Shown: piece after piece, positions 1-7,861 of the stretch
Position numbering within the stretch: the stretch's first letter is position 1
Layout of the letters: the number at the start of each line of letters is the position of its first letter
Assembly (NCBI GenBank): GCA_023447335.1
Contig: JAEXOD010000072.1
Span: 1-20,584 of the forward strand
DNA length: 20,584 nt
Reading direction: 5' to 3'
Source: Bacteroidota bacterium
GTDB taxonomy: Bacteria > Bacteroidota > Ignavibacteria > Ignavibacteriales > Melioribacteraceae
Made by a program: the position numbers and the translations under genes
Notes under the pieces: generated by a model
Databases searched by the model: none
What the model was told of the DNA's origin: nothing
What the model saw: only the letters and a program-made list of their open reading frames with translations

Positions 1-516
1 AACATATACTCTTCCCGCATCATCAATATCAATAGCCCAAATATAATCTGAACCCGTTGACATTCTAGCCGGATAAGAATAAACTGAATCAGGACCAAAT
101 TCAAAAACTAATATATTATGGTCGTTGTCGTTATTTGCAACATAAACTAAATTATCCTTTGCAGCCAATGCATTAGGATCATTCAATTCAACTTGATCAA
201 ACATGTTATACCAAATTGTGTGTAAGTTTGCTGCTGCACTTCCATACGGATAAGTTCCTAATCTTCCGTGTGAAGAATCAGCATCTTTATAACCTACTAA
301 ATAAAATGATGATTTTGAAGCTCTGCTAACAAGAGCAACAAAGTTGTTTTCGCTTATTACTCCTACGTCAATTATCGGATAACCGGCTCCGTTTGTGTCG
401 TCATCATATGTAGCATATAGGCACTTCCATGTTCCGTCTAATGTCTGTGAATTAACATTGATACTTATCATAAAAACAAATAAAACAAACAAACTAAACA
501 AGTACTGCTTTTTCAT
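1..516 (-). CDS. Secreted protein, 5' part only (runs off left edge)
   Basis: The frame is open from an ATG at 516-514 to the window edge, giving 172 residues and no stop, so the C-terminus is missing. A strong Shine-Dalgarno (GGAGG, about 5 nt upstream) supports the start. Residues 1-26 form a Sec signal peptide (MKKQYLFSLFVLFVF, then a polar stretch ending near NSQ). The mature part has short aromatic and Asp/Gly-rich segments such as YATYDDDTNGAG, LVYVANNDND and DYIWAIDIDDAGRVYV. These resemble blades of beta-propeller or NHL-like extracellular proteins. Such proteins in Bacteroidota/Ignavibacteria often end in a type IX secretion sorting domain, but that end is outside the window. It is transcribed divergently from the MATE gene. 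The exact function is not recognised; the propeller call is inference from segment pattern only. Confidence 0.75.
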   Translation of the reverse strand, partial: MKKQYLFSLFVLFVFMISINVNSQTLDGTWKCLYATYDDDTNGAGYPIIDVGVISENNFVALVSRASKSSFYLVGYKDADSSHGRLGTYPYGSAAANLHTIWYNMFDQVELNDPNALAAKDNLVYVANNDNDHNILVFEFGPDSVYSYPARMSTGSDYIWAIDIDDAGRVYV

Positions 517-549
517 CTTTCCTCCGATTAATTTAGGTTATGTTTATTT

Positions 550-579
550 AAAATAGGAATATTTTACAATTAAAGTCAA
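550..579 (-). promoter_or_regulatory. Putative promoter of the secreted-protein gene
   Basis: On the minus strand a TTGACT hexamer (579-574) is followed after 18 nt by TATTTT (555-550). This lies about 35-65 nt upstream of the start codon at 516, in the 88-nt gap between divergent genes. The same TATTTT-type -10 is seen at the his leader. It is pattern-based only. Confidence 0.35.
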
Positions 580-604
580 GATTTATTAATAAAATTTTAT
601 AATT

Positions 605-2020
605 ATGCAATATTATTTACAAAAAAATAATTTACAAAAAGAATTTTATTCGTTATTTTTTGATATGAAATTTAAAATTGATTTTTCTACATACAAGAAT
701 ATTCTAAAACTTGCTTTACCTGCTATTGCCGGATTATCGACTCAAATGGTTGTTAGTTTAGTTGATACTGCAATGATAGGTAGATTAGATAATGCAACTT
801 ATGCTTTAGCTGCTATGGGATTGGGTGTTTTAGCCACTTGGGCTATTGTTAGTTTCTTTTCTAGTTTGGCTACAGGTACGCATGTTTTAATTGCCCATAA
901 TAACGGTTCTAAAGACTTTTTAAGGTGTGGTAAGGTCTTAGATTCATCGATTGTATTTGGTTTTATTATCGGTATTATTGTTTCACTTGTTTTTGTGTTT
1001 TTTTCATCTACAATTGCTAATTTTTTTGCTGCAGATTTTACTGTGGGGAATCTTGCGGCTGATTATTTGTTTTATCGCTTTTTAGGTATTCCGTTCTTTT
1101 TAATCACGGTTTCGTTTCGAGGATTTTATTTCGGAATTGGGAACACAAAAGTTTTTATGATTTCAGGAATATTGATTAATTTATTTAATATTATTTTTAA
1201 TTATATTTTCATATACGGTGAATTCGGAATAGAACCTATGGGGTTGGCAGGTGCCGGGTTAGGCAGTACTTTGGCTACTATTTGTGATGCCGTTTTTTAC
1301 TTTGTTGTTGCTATTTCTTCCGGTTATAGACATAAATATAATCTTTTTAGATCCATAGTTCCGGATTTAAAAATTCTTAAAAAAATTCTTTCTATTTCAT
1401 TACCGGTCTCATTTCAAAATGTATTTATCCTTATTGGATTTTTAAGCTTTGTAGCCATAACCGGCTTGATAGGAACAGCAGAACAAGCCGCTAGCCAATT
1501 AGTTATTTCTTCATTGTTTGTTTCTATTATGCCCTGTTTTGGTTTTGGTATTGCAGCTCAAACTTTAGTGGCTACCGCAATTGGTGACGACAACATTAAA
1601 TTGGCTAAAAATCTTGGTAACGAAACAAGTAAATTGGCAACAATATATACAATTTTTGTCGGGTTGATATTTACAATTATTCCTGATCAATTTTTATTAA
1701 TTATTACTACCGATAGAGATTTGATACAAGTTGCAATTCCGGCACTTAAGATTGCCGGATTCGGTCAAATTTTTTATGCAATAGGCGTTGTTTTATCAAA
1801 CGGATTACAAGCAAAGGGGAACTCATTATTTGTAATGGCTGCAGAAGTAATTATGAATTGTCTAATTTTTGTTCCTGCCGGATATTTTTTCGGAGTATTT
1901 ATGGGATACGGTTTAAAAGGAGCTTGGGCTACTTTACCGGTTTATATTATAATTTATTCTTCTGCAATTTTTATAAAATTTAACTATGGTGATTGGTCTA
2001 AGGCTAAGAACATTAGTTAG
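605..2020 (+). CDS. MATE family efflux transporter
   Basis: A 471-residue inner-membrane protein with about 12 hydrophobic helices. It fits the MATE (multidrug and toxic compound extrusion) family, cation-coupled antiporters that export drugs and organic cations. The first helix region carries the typical LALPAIAGLSTQMVVSLVDTAMIGRL, which matches the MATE N-terminal pattern of a helix followed by D-x-x-xxG. The internal repeat is visible: a second SISLPVSFQNVF-type segment opens the C-terminal half at about residue 266. Length is normal for the family (about 440-470). The start is uncertain. No Shine-Dalgarno precedes the ATG at 605, and the in-frame ATG at 665 (residue 21, MKFKIDF) would give a more typical N-terminus, but it has no clear Shine-Dalgarno either. 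The stop overlaps the end of the convergent MFS gene by 8 bp. The substrate cannot be told from sequence. Confidence 0.9.
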   Translation: MQYYLQKNNLQKEFYSLFFDMKFKIDFSTYKNILKLALPAIAGLSTQMVVSLVDTAMIGRLDNATYALAAMGLGVLATWAIVSFFSSLATGTHVLIAHNNGSKDFLRCGKVLDSSIVFGFIIGIIVSLVFVFFSSTIANFFAADFTVGNLAADYLFYRFLGIPFFLITVSFRGFYFGIGNTKVFMISGILINLFNIIFNYIFIYGEFGIEPMGLAGAGLGSTLATICDAVFYFVVAISSGYRHKYNLFRSIVPDLKILKKILSISLPVSFQNVFILIGFLSFVAITGLIGTAEQAASQLVISSLFVSIMPCFGFGIAAQTLVATAIGDDNIKLAKNLGNETSKLATIYTIFVGLIFTIIPDQFLLIITTDRDLIQVAIPALKIAGFGQIFYAIGVVLSNGLQAKGNSLFVMAAEVIMNCLIFVPAGYFFGVFMGYGLKGAWATLPVYIIIYSSAIFIKFNYGDWSKAKNIS

Positions 2021-3200
2021 AATTTATCTTGTTTGCAAAAAGAATAATACTTAAATAAATAATTCCTGTAATAACAAAAGGGATTCTAAATCCCGTAAAT
2101 CCCGCAATTAAACCGCCTAATACCAATCCTAATGAATTCCCTAATATTTGAAAACTACTTCCGATACTTAAAATTCCCCCTTTATTCGACTGGGGAGATA
2201 GGTTGCTCATTAGTGCAAACATTATAGGCGATAATCCTCCGAAACCAATTCCTATTAAAGCACGAACGGGGTATAAGTAAAAATAATTTGTGATAAAATA
2301 ATGAAGAGGGTACATTAAACCTGTAATTAAAGCAGAGTAAATTAGAACTTTTTTGTGACCGATTTTTGAACTTAACTTTCCCCACCAAGGCGGGCTAATT
2401 GAATTTGTTACTCCTACAATTGCATATACGCTACCGGCAATAGTTGCAAAATATAAACTATTAATTGTAAAGTCTTCAAAATATAAAACAAATATAGGGC
2501 GAACTAAAGCAAACCCGAATGCTGCTAAAAATACCATAATAGAAATATTCAGTAAGGGTTTATTCTGAAAAACAAATTTCAGATTTGTAATCACTGATTC
2601 ATGCTTGGCATTTTTATCAACTTTATTAATTTCTTTAACAAAAATCATAAAAAATATTGAAGTTATAAAGAGGAGCCCCGATACAATAAAAAATACTGCT
2701 CTAAAACCAACCATGTCAGCTAAAAATCCGCCTATAAGTGGACCAAATATATTTCCTGCAGCAATTGATGTTTGTAAAACGCCCAATGAGAATGCATTTT
2801 TTTCTTTCGGAGTATTTGCGGCAACTAAAGCCAAAGCTGCCGGAACGAATCCGCTTAAGAATCCTTGTAATACTCTTGTTATAAATAATTGATAAACATT
2901 GAGGCTTAAACCGACAAAAAATTGTGCTATAGCTAGTCCTAATATGGCACGAACGGTTATCAATTTTCTACCGTATTTATCACCTAACATGCCCCACAAC
3001 GGAGTAATGAAAAAAGAAGCAATAAAAGGTCCGGCAAACACTAATCCACTCCATGTTGAGACCTCTGATGTCGAGGTTACGCCTAATTCTCTAACAAAAA
3101 GTGGAAGAAAGGGAACAACGGCACTCATACCGACCATCCCTAAAAATTGGCTTATCCAAATAAAGATTAAATTCTTTTCCCAATATTCTAATTTTCTCAA
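2013..3200 (-). CDS. MdtG-like MFS multidrug efflux transporter
   Basis: A 395-residue major facilitator superfamily protein with 12 predicted membrane helices, likely a proton-driven exporter in the inner membrane. The loop between helices 2 and 3 holds MFS motif A (WGMLGDKYGRKLI, near residues 69-81), with a degenerate copy (GKLSSKIGHKKVL) in the second half. The N-terminus (NLIFIWISQFLGMVGMSAVVPFLPLF) and the segments ITRVLQGFLSGFVPAALALVAA and GPLIGGFLADMVGFRAVFF closely follow the E. coli MdtG pattern as I recall it. The start codon is TTG (3200-3198). An in-frame stop lies just upstream, and the first ATG would remove most of helix 1, so TTG is the best choice although no Shine-Dalgarno is visible. 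It converges on the MATE gene and overlaps it by 8 bp, so neither has room for a terminator between them. MdtG orthology is likely but not proven. Confidence 0.88.
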   Translation of the reverse strand: MRKLEYWEKNLIFIWISQFLGMVGMSAVVPFLPLFVRELGVTSTSEVSTWSGLVFAGPFIASFFITPLWGMLGDKYGRKLITVRAILGLAIAQFFVGLSLNVYQLFITRVLQGFLSGFVPAALALVAANTPKEKNAFSLGVLQTSIAAGNIFGPLIGGFLADMVGFRAVFFIVSGLLFITSIFFMIFVKEINKVDKNAKHESVITNLKFVFQNKPLLNISIMVFLAAFGFALVRPIFVLYFEDFTINSLYFATIAGSVYAIVGVTNSISPPWWGKLSSKIGHKKVLIYSALITGLMYPLHYFITNYFYLYPVRALIGIGFGGLSPIMFALMSNLSPQSNKGGILSIGSSFQILGNSLGLVLGGLIAGFTGFRIPFVITGIIYLSIILFANKINSN

Positions 3201-3274
3201 AACGGCAACTAATTATTTATTTAATTTTAAAAAATAATTTATATTTAGGAGAAAATAAAATAAATAATTTGGGG

Positions 3275-3323
3275 AAAATAAAATGCAGCCGATTATCAAA
3301 GGGAACACATTTAATCGACTGCA
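3275..3323 (-). terminator. Putative intrinsic terminator of the minus-strand block
   Basis: The arms TGCAG-C-CGATTA (3284-3295) and TAATCG-A-CTGCA (3312-3323) are complementary over 12 positions with one mismatch, around a 16-nt loop. Read on the minus strand, the stem is followed by TTTTATTTT. It lies 40 nt past the stop of the small hypothetical gene and before the MFS gene, where a terminator is expected. The loop is long and the tail is interrupted, so strength is uncertain. Confidence 0.5.
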
Positions 3324-3363
3324 GTAATCTACTAAATAAGAGGGGTTTGTGAAAAAATTTATG

Positions 3364-3795
3364 TTATGATTTTTTGTCGATAAATAACCCTTGTAAATCT
3401 TCTCCGTTTGCAGTTAATTGTTGAACCATATTTTCAAAATCTTCTTTTGTTGCAGAACCGGTTTCATGTTTAGACATAAAAGAAAGAAATACTTCTACTG
3501 AATTTTTGTTTGTAAAATTAGGAATTTCACCTTTGGGGGGCATCTGACCTTCCCTTGGCGGATCGGGTCTTTTAAAACCTGCCTTATCCATTATTTCGCC
3601 AAATTCTTTGCTTGGAACAATACCGGCATCTTTAATTTCATTCATCATCTGTTTAGTCGATTCTTCGGTCATGTTTTCCGGGTCGTACTGGGAAATAATT
3701 GTTTTTAACGTACTTTTTTGCTCATCGCTAAGTTTTGTTTCAAAATTGAAATTCGGTTGGTACTGGAATTGATTTGCACTTACTGAGTTAATCAT
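3364..3795 (-). CDS. Conserved-looking small hypothetical protein
   Basis: A 143-residue acidic, soluble-looking protein with no signal peptide or membrane helix. A GGAG Shine-Dalgarno sits about 8 nt before the ATG at 3795. Residues 22-74 (LSDEQKSTLKTIISQYDPENM..., ending EIMDKAGF) form a helical, Asp/Glu-rich module. It resembles a small-protein family I recall from several proteobacteria and FCB genomes, with the pattern L-(S/T)-D-E-Q-K-x-x-(L/V)...QYDP, then DAGI-x-P-x-(K/R)...AGF. A proline-rich linker (about 77-93) leads to a second helical segment with acidic stretches (KHETGSATKEDFENM) that look faintly EF-hand-like. It follows the TonB receptor gene by 89 nt, with an inverted repeat in the gap, so it may be a separate transcript. 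The function is unknown; I do not assign one. Confidence 0.75.
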   Translation of the reverse strand: MINSVSANQFQYQPNFNFETKLSDEQKSTLKTIISQYDPENMTEESTKQMMNEIKDAGIVPSKEFGEIMDKAGFKRPDPPREGQMPPKGEIPNFTNKNSVEVFLSFMSKHETGSATKEDFENMVQQLTANGEDLQGLFIDKKS

Positions 3796-3844
3796 TTTTA
3801 GATCTCCGCTTTTAATCTCAAGTAAACTAGTTTTTTTTATTTAA

Positions 3845-3871
3845 TTATAGATTGGACACTTCAATCTATAA
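3845..3871. repeat. 10-bp perfect inverted repeat between receptor and hypothetical gene
   Basis: TTATAGATTG (3845-3854), a 7-nt spacer (GACACTT), then CAATCTATAA (3862-3871): ten perfect pairs. It sits 14 nt past the receptor stop and about 50 nt before the start of the small hypothetical gene, both on the minus strand. On that strand it is followed by an A-rich rather than a T-rich run, so it is not a standard terminator. An operator or an mRNA 3'-end or processing hairpin are the alternatives. Confidence 0.55.
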
Positions 3872-3884
3872 AAAAGGTTTAAAA

Positions 3885-6086
3885 CTAAATTGTTGTCTGA
3901 AAACCAAAAACAATCATTCTCCTTCCGAAATAACTATTTACATCTTGTTTTGTTTTATAATCGTAAGAATATGAATGATTCATAATGTTCTTAATATTTA
4001 ATATGTTTAATGCTTCAATATAAAAAACAGTGAAATTGTTTTCGAAAAAAGCGGCTAAGTAAGTTAATCTAAGATCTAAACGCTGATAGTCCTTATATCT
4101 TGCTGAATTATCTTTTCCATAAATCGGAATGAAGAAATTTTCTTCATTATCGAATCTACTATCAATTACGGGAGTAAAAGGTTTTCCTGTTGAGTATTTG
4201 TAATTTAGACCTAATTGTATATGATTAGTTAAATTATACTTTGCAACAATATTTAAATTATGAGTAATATCAAATTCACTGGATGTTAATTCTTTATAAT
4301 CCATCCATTTTCTTTTAGTTGAGATTAAACCGTAAGAGACATAACTATCAATTTTTCCGAATAGTATACCTTTTGCAATGAAATCAATTCCTTTTGCAAA
4401 TCCGAATCCGTTATTATTGTAAAAATTAATATTATCCTCTAAAGGCAAATTTTTGTAGTCTTTGTAATATGCCTCTATTCTTATTTCATCTTTATCAGAA
4501 AATTTATGATTAAATGAAGTAACAAAATGAATTGCCTGCATGGCTTTGAGATTTGGATTACCGTCTAAGCTCGAATAAAGTCTGGGATCGGGATGTTGAT
4601 GAAATACACCGAAACCAAACGCCACAGAAGTATTTTCGCAAAATTTATATCCTATATTAAATCTTGGGTCAATCCAATAAACATCAAGTTTGGGGATATA
4701 GTCGCTTCTTACTCCCGCAACTAATGAAACACCTTTTATCTTAAGAAAATTTGGATACTCTGTTTCTAAATAAAACCCGTAACGTGTAATTTCAAAACCG
4801 GCGTCAATTACTTTGGATTGTCCGTTTTCTCTCATATCATAATCTTCAACAGGAATTATCCCTAAAAACGAGGTTAGTCTATTTTCAACTTCAAAACCGT
4901 AATTAAATTTAAAATTTGATAAAGGGAATTCAAAATCAGTTCTGACCTTTATATTCTCATCAAGTTTATCTAAATCAAGCAATCCTAATTGCCAATTTCT
5001 ATCAAATTTTGAATATGAGATACTTGATTTTACAACTACTTTTGTAAACAAAATATCACTTATTTGAGTATTTAGAAAATAATTTTTGGAAATTCCGTTA
5101 AATTCGTCTATATATCCCGGTTGATTAATTATAACCCCTTGTTTATCTGATGCATAAGAAAAGAAAGTTTTTATTCTTCCTGTTGAAGAATACTTATAAA
5201 TTATGTTAGAAGTAAAATCTTTGGAAATCGGTTCATTAGTAAAATCTCTATTATCACCGTTTAACCAAAAGATTGGTTTTGTAAAACTTTTTCGTCCGCT
5301 AATTCTAAAGCCAAATTTTTCATTTATTATCGGAATTGAAGTATTAATTTCGATTGCAGCCAATGATAACCCTAATTTGTAAGTAGACTTTAATGGTTCA
5401 TTATTTGAGCTTAAGTCTAGAATTCCTGATAGTGCATTCCCATATTTTGCAGAAAACCCTCCGCTTGAAAAGAACATCCCGGTTATATTGTCAGAATTGA
5501 TGTTTGAAAACAATCCGCCGTAGGATGACTCGTAAGTATATGGGTGGTATAATGTGGCTTGATCTATTAGAGTTAATGTTTCTATCGGATCTCCTCCTCG
5601 TACGTATAATTCCGCACTTTCGGAAACCGAAGTTAAACCGGGCATAGTTTTTAGCGCTTGGAAAATATCTCCGGCACCTCCAGGTGTAGTAAGTACATCA
5701 ATATTAGTCATTACTACACCTTTCCCTTTTTCAGAGCCAAACGAGCTTGCAGTAATTACAACCTCGTTTGTAGAAATTGTATTACTTTTTAGAACTATGA
5801 TTATTGGCTTATCATTAATTTTATTTAGGTCAATGATAATTGAATATTTTTCATAACCCACCATTCCGGCAACAATTTCTACACTATTTTTTTGTTTCGT
5901 GATAAAAGAAAAATTTCCTTTCTCATCGGTCATACTTCCTTCAAAAGAGTTCAATATAAAAACATTTACATACTGAAGGGGATTATTGTCCTCATCCATA
6001 ACAGTTCCGGATATTTTTGTACTGTTCTGGGCATAAAATATTTGATATAAAAATAATATTGACGCAAAAATTATTAATTTTTTCAT
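3885..6086 (-). CDS. TonB-dependent receptor with carboxypeptidase-regulatory-like N-terminal domain
   Basis: A 733-residue outer-membrane protein. Residues 1-20 are a signal peptide (MKKLIIFASILFLYQIFYAQ). Residues about 24-100 form a carboxypeptidase D regulatory-like beta-sandwich (KISGTVMDEDNNPLQYVNVFI, then GSMTDEKGNFSF), typical of Bacteroidota receptors. The plug domain spans about 120-228 (GDIFQALKTMPGLTSV, ELYVRGGDPIETLTLIDQATLY, FSAKYGNALSGILDL). The rest is an amphipathic beta-barrel rich in Tyr, Phe and Asn, ending FGFQTTI instead of the usual terminal aromatic. No SusD-like partner is present, so it is not a classic Sus pair. It lies 29 nt downstream of a secreted TPR-like gene and probably shares its transcript and the operator upstream of that gene. 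The transported ligand cannot be predicted; a metal or small cofactor rather than a glycan would fit the missing SusD (inference). Confidence 0.88.
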   Translation of the reverse strand: MKKLIIFASILFLYQIFYAQNSTKISGTVMDEDNNPLQYVNVFILNSFEGSMTDEKGNFSFITKQKNSVEIVAGMVGYEKYSIIIDLNKINDKPIIIVLKSNTISTNEVVITASSFGSEKGKGVVMTNIDVLTTPGGAGDIFQALKTMPGLTSVSESAELYVRGGDPIETLTLIDQATLYHPYTYESSYGGLFSNINSDNITGMFFSSGGFSAKYGNALSGILDLSSNNEPLKSTYKLGLSLAAIEINTSIPIINEKFGFRISGRKSFTKPIFWLNGDNRDFTNEPISKDFTSNIIYKYSSTGRIKTFFSYASDKQGVIINQPGYIDEFNGISKNYFLNTQISDILFTKVVVKSSISYSKFDRNWQLGLLDLDKLDENIKVRTDFEFPLSNFKFNYGFEVENRLTSFLGIIPVEDYDMRENGQSKVIDAGFEITRYGFYLETEYPNFLKIKGVSLVAGVRSDYIPKLDVYWIDPRFNIGYKFCENTSVAFGFGVFHQHPDPRLYSSLDGNPNLKAMQAIHFVTSFNHKFSDKDEIRIEAYYKDYKNLPLEDNINFYNNNGFGFAKGIDFIAKGILFGKIDSYVSYGLISTKRKWMDYKELTSSEFDITHNLNIVAKYNLTNHIQLGLNYKYSTGKPFTPVIDSRFDNEENFFIPIYGKDNSARYKDYQRLDLRLTYLAAFFENNFTVFYIEALNILNIKNIMNHSYSYDYKTKQDVNSYFGRRMIVFGFQTTI

Positions 6087-6115
6087 AGTTCTTTAGTTTA
6101 TTGTTTAATATTTAA

Positions 6116-6868
6116 TTATTGTTTAATTTTTGGTAAAAGACCATATTTTATCCAAGCGAAATCCGGGTTAATTTTAAGTGATTCTTCAGCGGCAATTTTT
6201 GCATCGTTATGTTTGTTTAATGCAATTAGACTTGTAATATACCATGCATATGCATCTCCTAATCCCCAGGCATAATTATCATTTTTTATGTTTTTTAGTA
6301 CTTCGATACTTCTCTTAAAAAGCTCGTTTGCTTTAATTTTATCCCCACCAAAAAAGTCAGGAAAATTAAATTTTACAATCCCTTCTTGAAGGATTACACG
6401 GGGATTTTCGGGTGCTATTTCTTTGGCATTAGCAATAAGCATCATGCATTCTTGTCCTAATGATTGACCTAGACTATTATCAGCGGTAATTTTAATACCG
6501 TTACAAGTAGAAAGTAAAGCCATTGATTCTGCATCTTTATCATCTTTTTCAATGTTTTCTTTTAATAATTTACGTGCCTCATCCATATATTTATTAAAAT
6601 TTGTCATGTCTTTTTTATTTAAGTAGATATAAGAAATTCTAAAATTGCAATAGGCAACGTGATAACGGAAAAAATTAATTTCTTGGTTACTTAAATATTC
6701 TCTTTCTGAAAAAGCACGTGCTTTGAGATAAAGATCTAAATCTTTGAAGTCATCTGCCTGCTTAATTGCAGACATTGTTTCTTTTGATAATGTTAAATTT
6801 GTTTGGGGATAGATAATATTAATTAAAGATAATAGTATTATTGCAAGCATTAAGGCTACCTTTTTCAT
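6116..6868 (-). CDS. Secreted TPR-like protein paired with the TonB receptor
   Basis: A 250-residue protein with a signal peptide (residues 1-22, MKKVALMLAIILLSLINIIYPQ), so probably periplasmic. The mature part is almost all helical. TPR-like pairs are visible: residues about 40-105 (YLKARAFSEREY, YMDEARKLLKEN), about 145-195 (MLIANAKEIAPENPRVILQEGI, then KANELFKRSIEVLKN), and a C-terminal repeat (ALNKHNDAKIAAEESLKINPDFAWI). The FFGGDKIKANELF segment between repeats resembles a family of periplasmic TPR proteins that I recall beside TonB-dependent receptors in this phylum. An AGGAG Shine-Dalgarno precedes the ATG at 6868. It is the first gene after the second copy of the 19-bp palindrome and is followed after 29 nt by the receptor. 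A role as a scaffold or accessory for the receptor is inferred from context. Confidence 0.8.
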   Translation of the reverse strand: MKKVALMLAIILLSLINIIYPQTNLTLSKETMSAIKQADDFKDLDLYLKARAFSEREYLSNQEINFFRYHVAYCNFRISYIYLNKKDMTNFNKYMDEARKLLKENIEKDDKDAESMALLSTCNGIKITADNSLGQSLGQECMMLIANAKEIAPENPRVILQEGIVKFNFPDFFGGDKIKANELFKRSIEVLKNIKNDNYAWGLGDAYAWYITSLIALNKHNDAKIAAEESLKINPDFAWIKYGLLPKIKQ

Positions 6869-6909
6869 TGTTGTTTCTCCTAATTTGATTTAGTTAAATA
6901 TTATTAAAG

Positions 6910-6928
6910 TACTTTGAAAAACAAAGTA
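6910..6928. promoter_or_regulatory. Palindromic operator, copy 2 (TPR/receptor unit)
   Basis: TACTTTG-AAAAA-CAAAGTA is a perfect 7-bp inverted repeat with a 5-bp spacer. It differs from the copy at 7862-7880 at one spacer base only. It lies between the regulator stop and the TPR gene start, centred about 51 nt upstream of the start. On the minus strand it overlaps a TATACT that could be a -10 box. Binding by the adjacent winged-helix protein is inferred from the paired placement. Confidence 0.65.
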
Positions 6929-6943
6929 TACGGATAAAAATTT

Positions 6944-7240
6944 TTATTTTTTTAGCATGTTCTCTAATTTTTCAATATAAATTTCAAAAGCCTTTTTACC
7001 TTTTACGGTAAGTAAATATCTTGATACCGGTTTTCTATTTTCAAATGTTTTTTGAGCAGCAACATAACCGGCTTCTTCTAATTTTTTAAGATGAGTAGAC
7101 AAGTTTCCGTCTGTTGCATTTACTTTTTCTTTAAGAAAATTGAATTCTGCTTCATCCACAGTTACAAGAACAGCCATAATAGCCAACCGAATTCGTGAAT
7201 GAATAATTTCGTCTAATTGTTGATGGTCAAAATTTTCCAT
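6944..7240 (-). CDS. Small winged-helix transcriptional regulator
   Basis: A 98-residue protein that is a single winged helix-turn-helix domain, of the type annotated as winged-helix DNA-binding domain (HTH_34-like, near the MarR/ArsR/PadR group). Residues 11-30 (IIHSRIRLAIMAVLVTVDEA) form the first helices. FNFLKEKVNATDGNLSTHLKKLEEAGYV (34-60) holds the HTH with the recognition helix at about 45-57. KTFENRKPVSRYLLTVKGKKAF (64-85) is the beta wing, followed by a dimerisation helix. There are no metal-binding cysteines. The start follows the membrane-protein stop after 1 nt, so the two are co-transcribed. The pair is flanked by two near-identical palindromes, suggesting autoregulation and control of the downstream TPR/receptor genes. 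The effector is unknown. Confidence 0.88.
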   Translation of the reverse strand: MENFDHQQLDEIIHSRIRLAIMAVLVTVDEAEFNFLKEKVNATDGNLSTHLKKLEEAGYVAAQKTFENRKPVSRYLLTVKGKKAFEIYIEKLENMLKK

Positions 7241-7241
7241 T

Positions 7242-7841
7242 TTATTTCTTTAATTCCTTAAAATATTGTATTCTCAAAAATATACCCGGAGCTATTTGTA
7301 AACAGATCAATAAAAGCGACATAATAAGTAAAGAGTAAATATTGGGGAATATAAACATAAAAATTGAACCAATCCACCATCCGAAGGATAAATAAGTAAT
7401 CCATTTTTTACCGTATATATATCCTGTAATAAAATATGCCATCCCAAGAACAGTTCCTATTAAGGGGTTAATATGGCTTCCGTTGTTTATGGCACCGAAT
7501 ATTGCCGGTACAAAACCCAATATTGTTGCAGTTATACCAAAACTTTTCCAAACTGCTCCTAATATTTTGCCTGCAAAAGTATGAACTTGTTGATTGCCAT
7601 ATTTTTTTCGGTTATAATAAAAAGAATACACCCAACCAATTAAAACTAATACGGGCCAAACGTAAACAAAATATTCTCTAAAAACATTAAAATAAAACAC
7701 TAAAAAAGTAATCAATTGTCCGATTGTTACAAGTATCCCCCAAAAAATAAGACTATGCCCGTCTTCGGCAACAATCCTTTTACTATCTTGCATTACTTTT
7801 TTTATGTACTGCAACTCGTCTAATTTGTTTAAATCTTCCAT
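7242..7841 (-). CDS. Polytopic inner-membrane protein, partner of the winged-helix regulator
   Basis: A 199-residue hydrophobic protein with about six helices (roughly residues 27-48, 55-75, 88-112, 123-143, 147-165 and 167-188). A short N-terminal acidic/polar segment (MEDLNKLDELQYIKKVMQDSKRIV) may face the cytoplasm. No catalytic motif or transporter signature is evident, and I do not recognise a named family. Proteins of this size and topology are common immediately upstream of HTH_34-type winged-helix regulators in Bacteroidota-like genomes. An AGGAG Shine-Dalgarno about 8 nt before the ATG at 7841 supports the start. It is the first gene of the minus-strand unit and lies just downstream of the first palindrome. 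A sensory or regulator-sequestering role is conjecture. Confidence 0.8.
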   Translation of the reverse strand: MEDLNKLDELQYIKKVMQDSKRIVAEDGHSLIFWGILVTIGQLITFLVFYFNVFREYFVYVWPVLVLIGWVYSFYYNRKKYGNQQVHTFAGKILGAVWKSFGITATILGFVPAIFGAINNGSHINPLIGTVLGMAYFITGYIYGKKWITYLSFGWWIGSIFMFIFPNIYSLLIMSLLLICLQIAPGIFLRIQYFKELKK

Positions 7842-7861
7842 TTTATGTCTCCTACATAAAG

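Noticed and set aside
2605..3237. Plus-strand ORFs inside the MFS gene (95 and 112 codons)
   Set aside because: They lie antisense to a clear transporter, have low-complexity composition and no Shine-Dalgarno; they are shadows of the real frame.
3283..3327. A 14-codon plus-strand ORF (MQPIIKGNTFNRLQ) spanning the hairpin at 3284-3323
   Set aside because: It coincides exactly with the inverted repeat that serves better as a minus-strand terminator, has only a weak GGGG upstream, and no plus-strand gene follows it, so it is probably chance.
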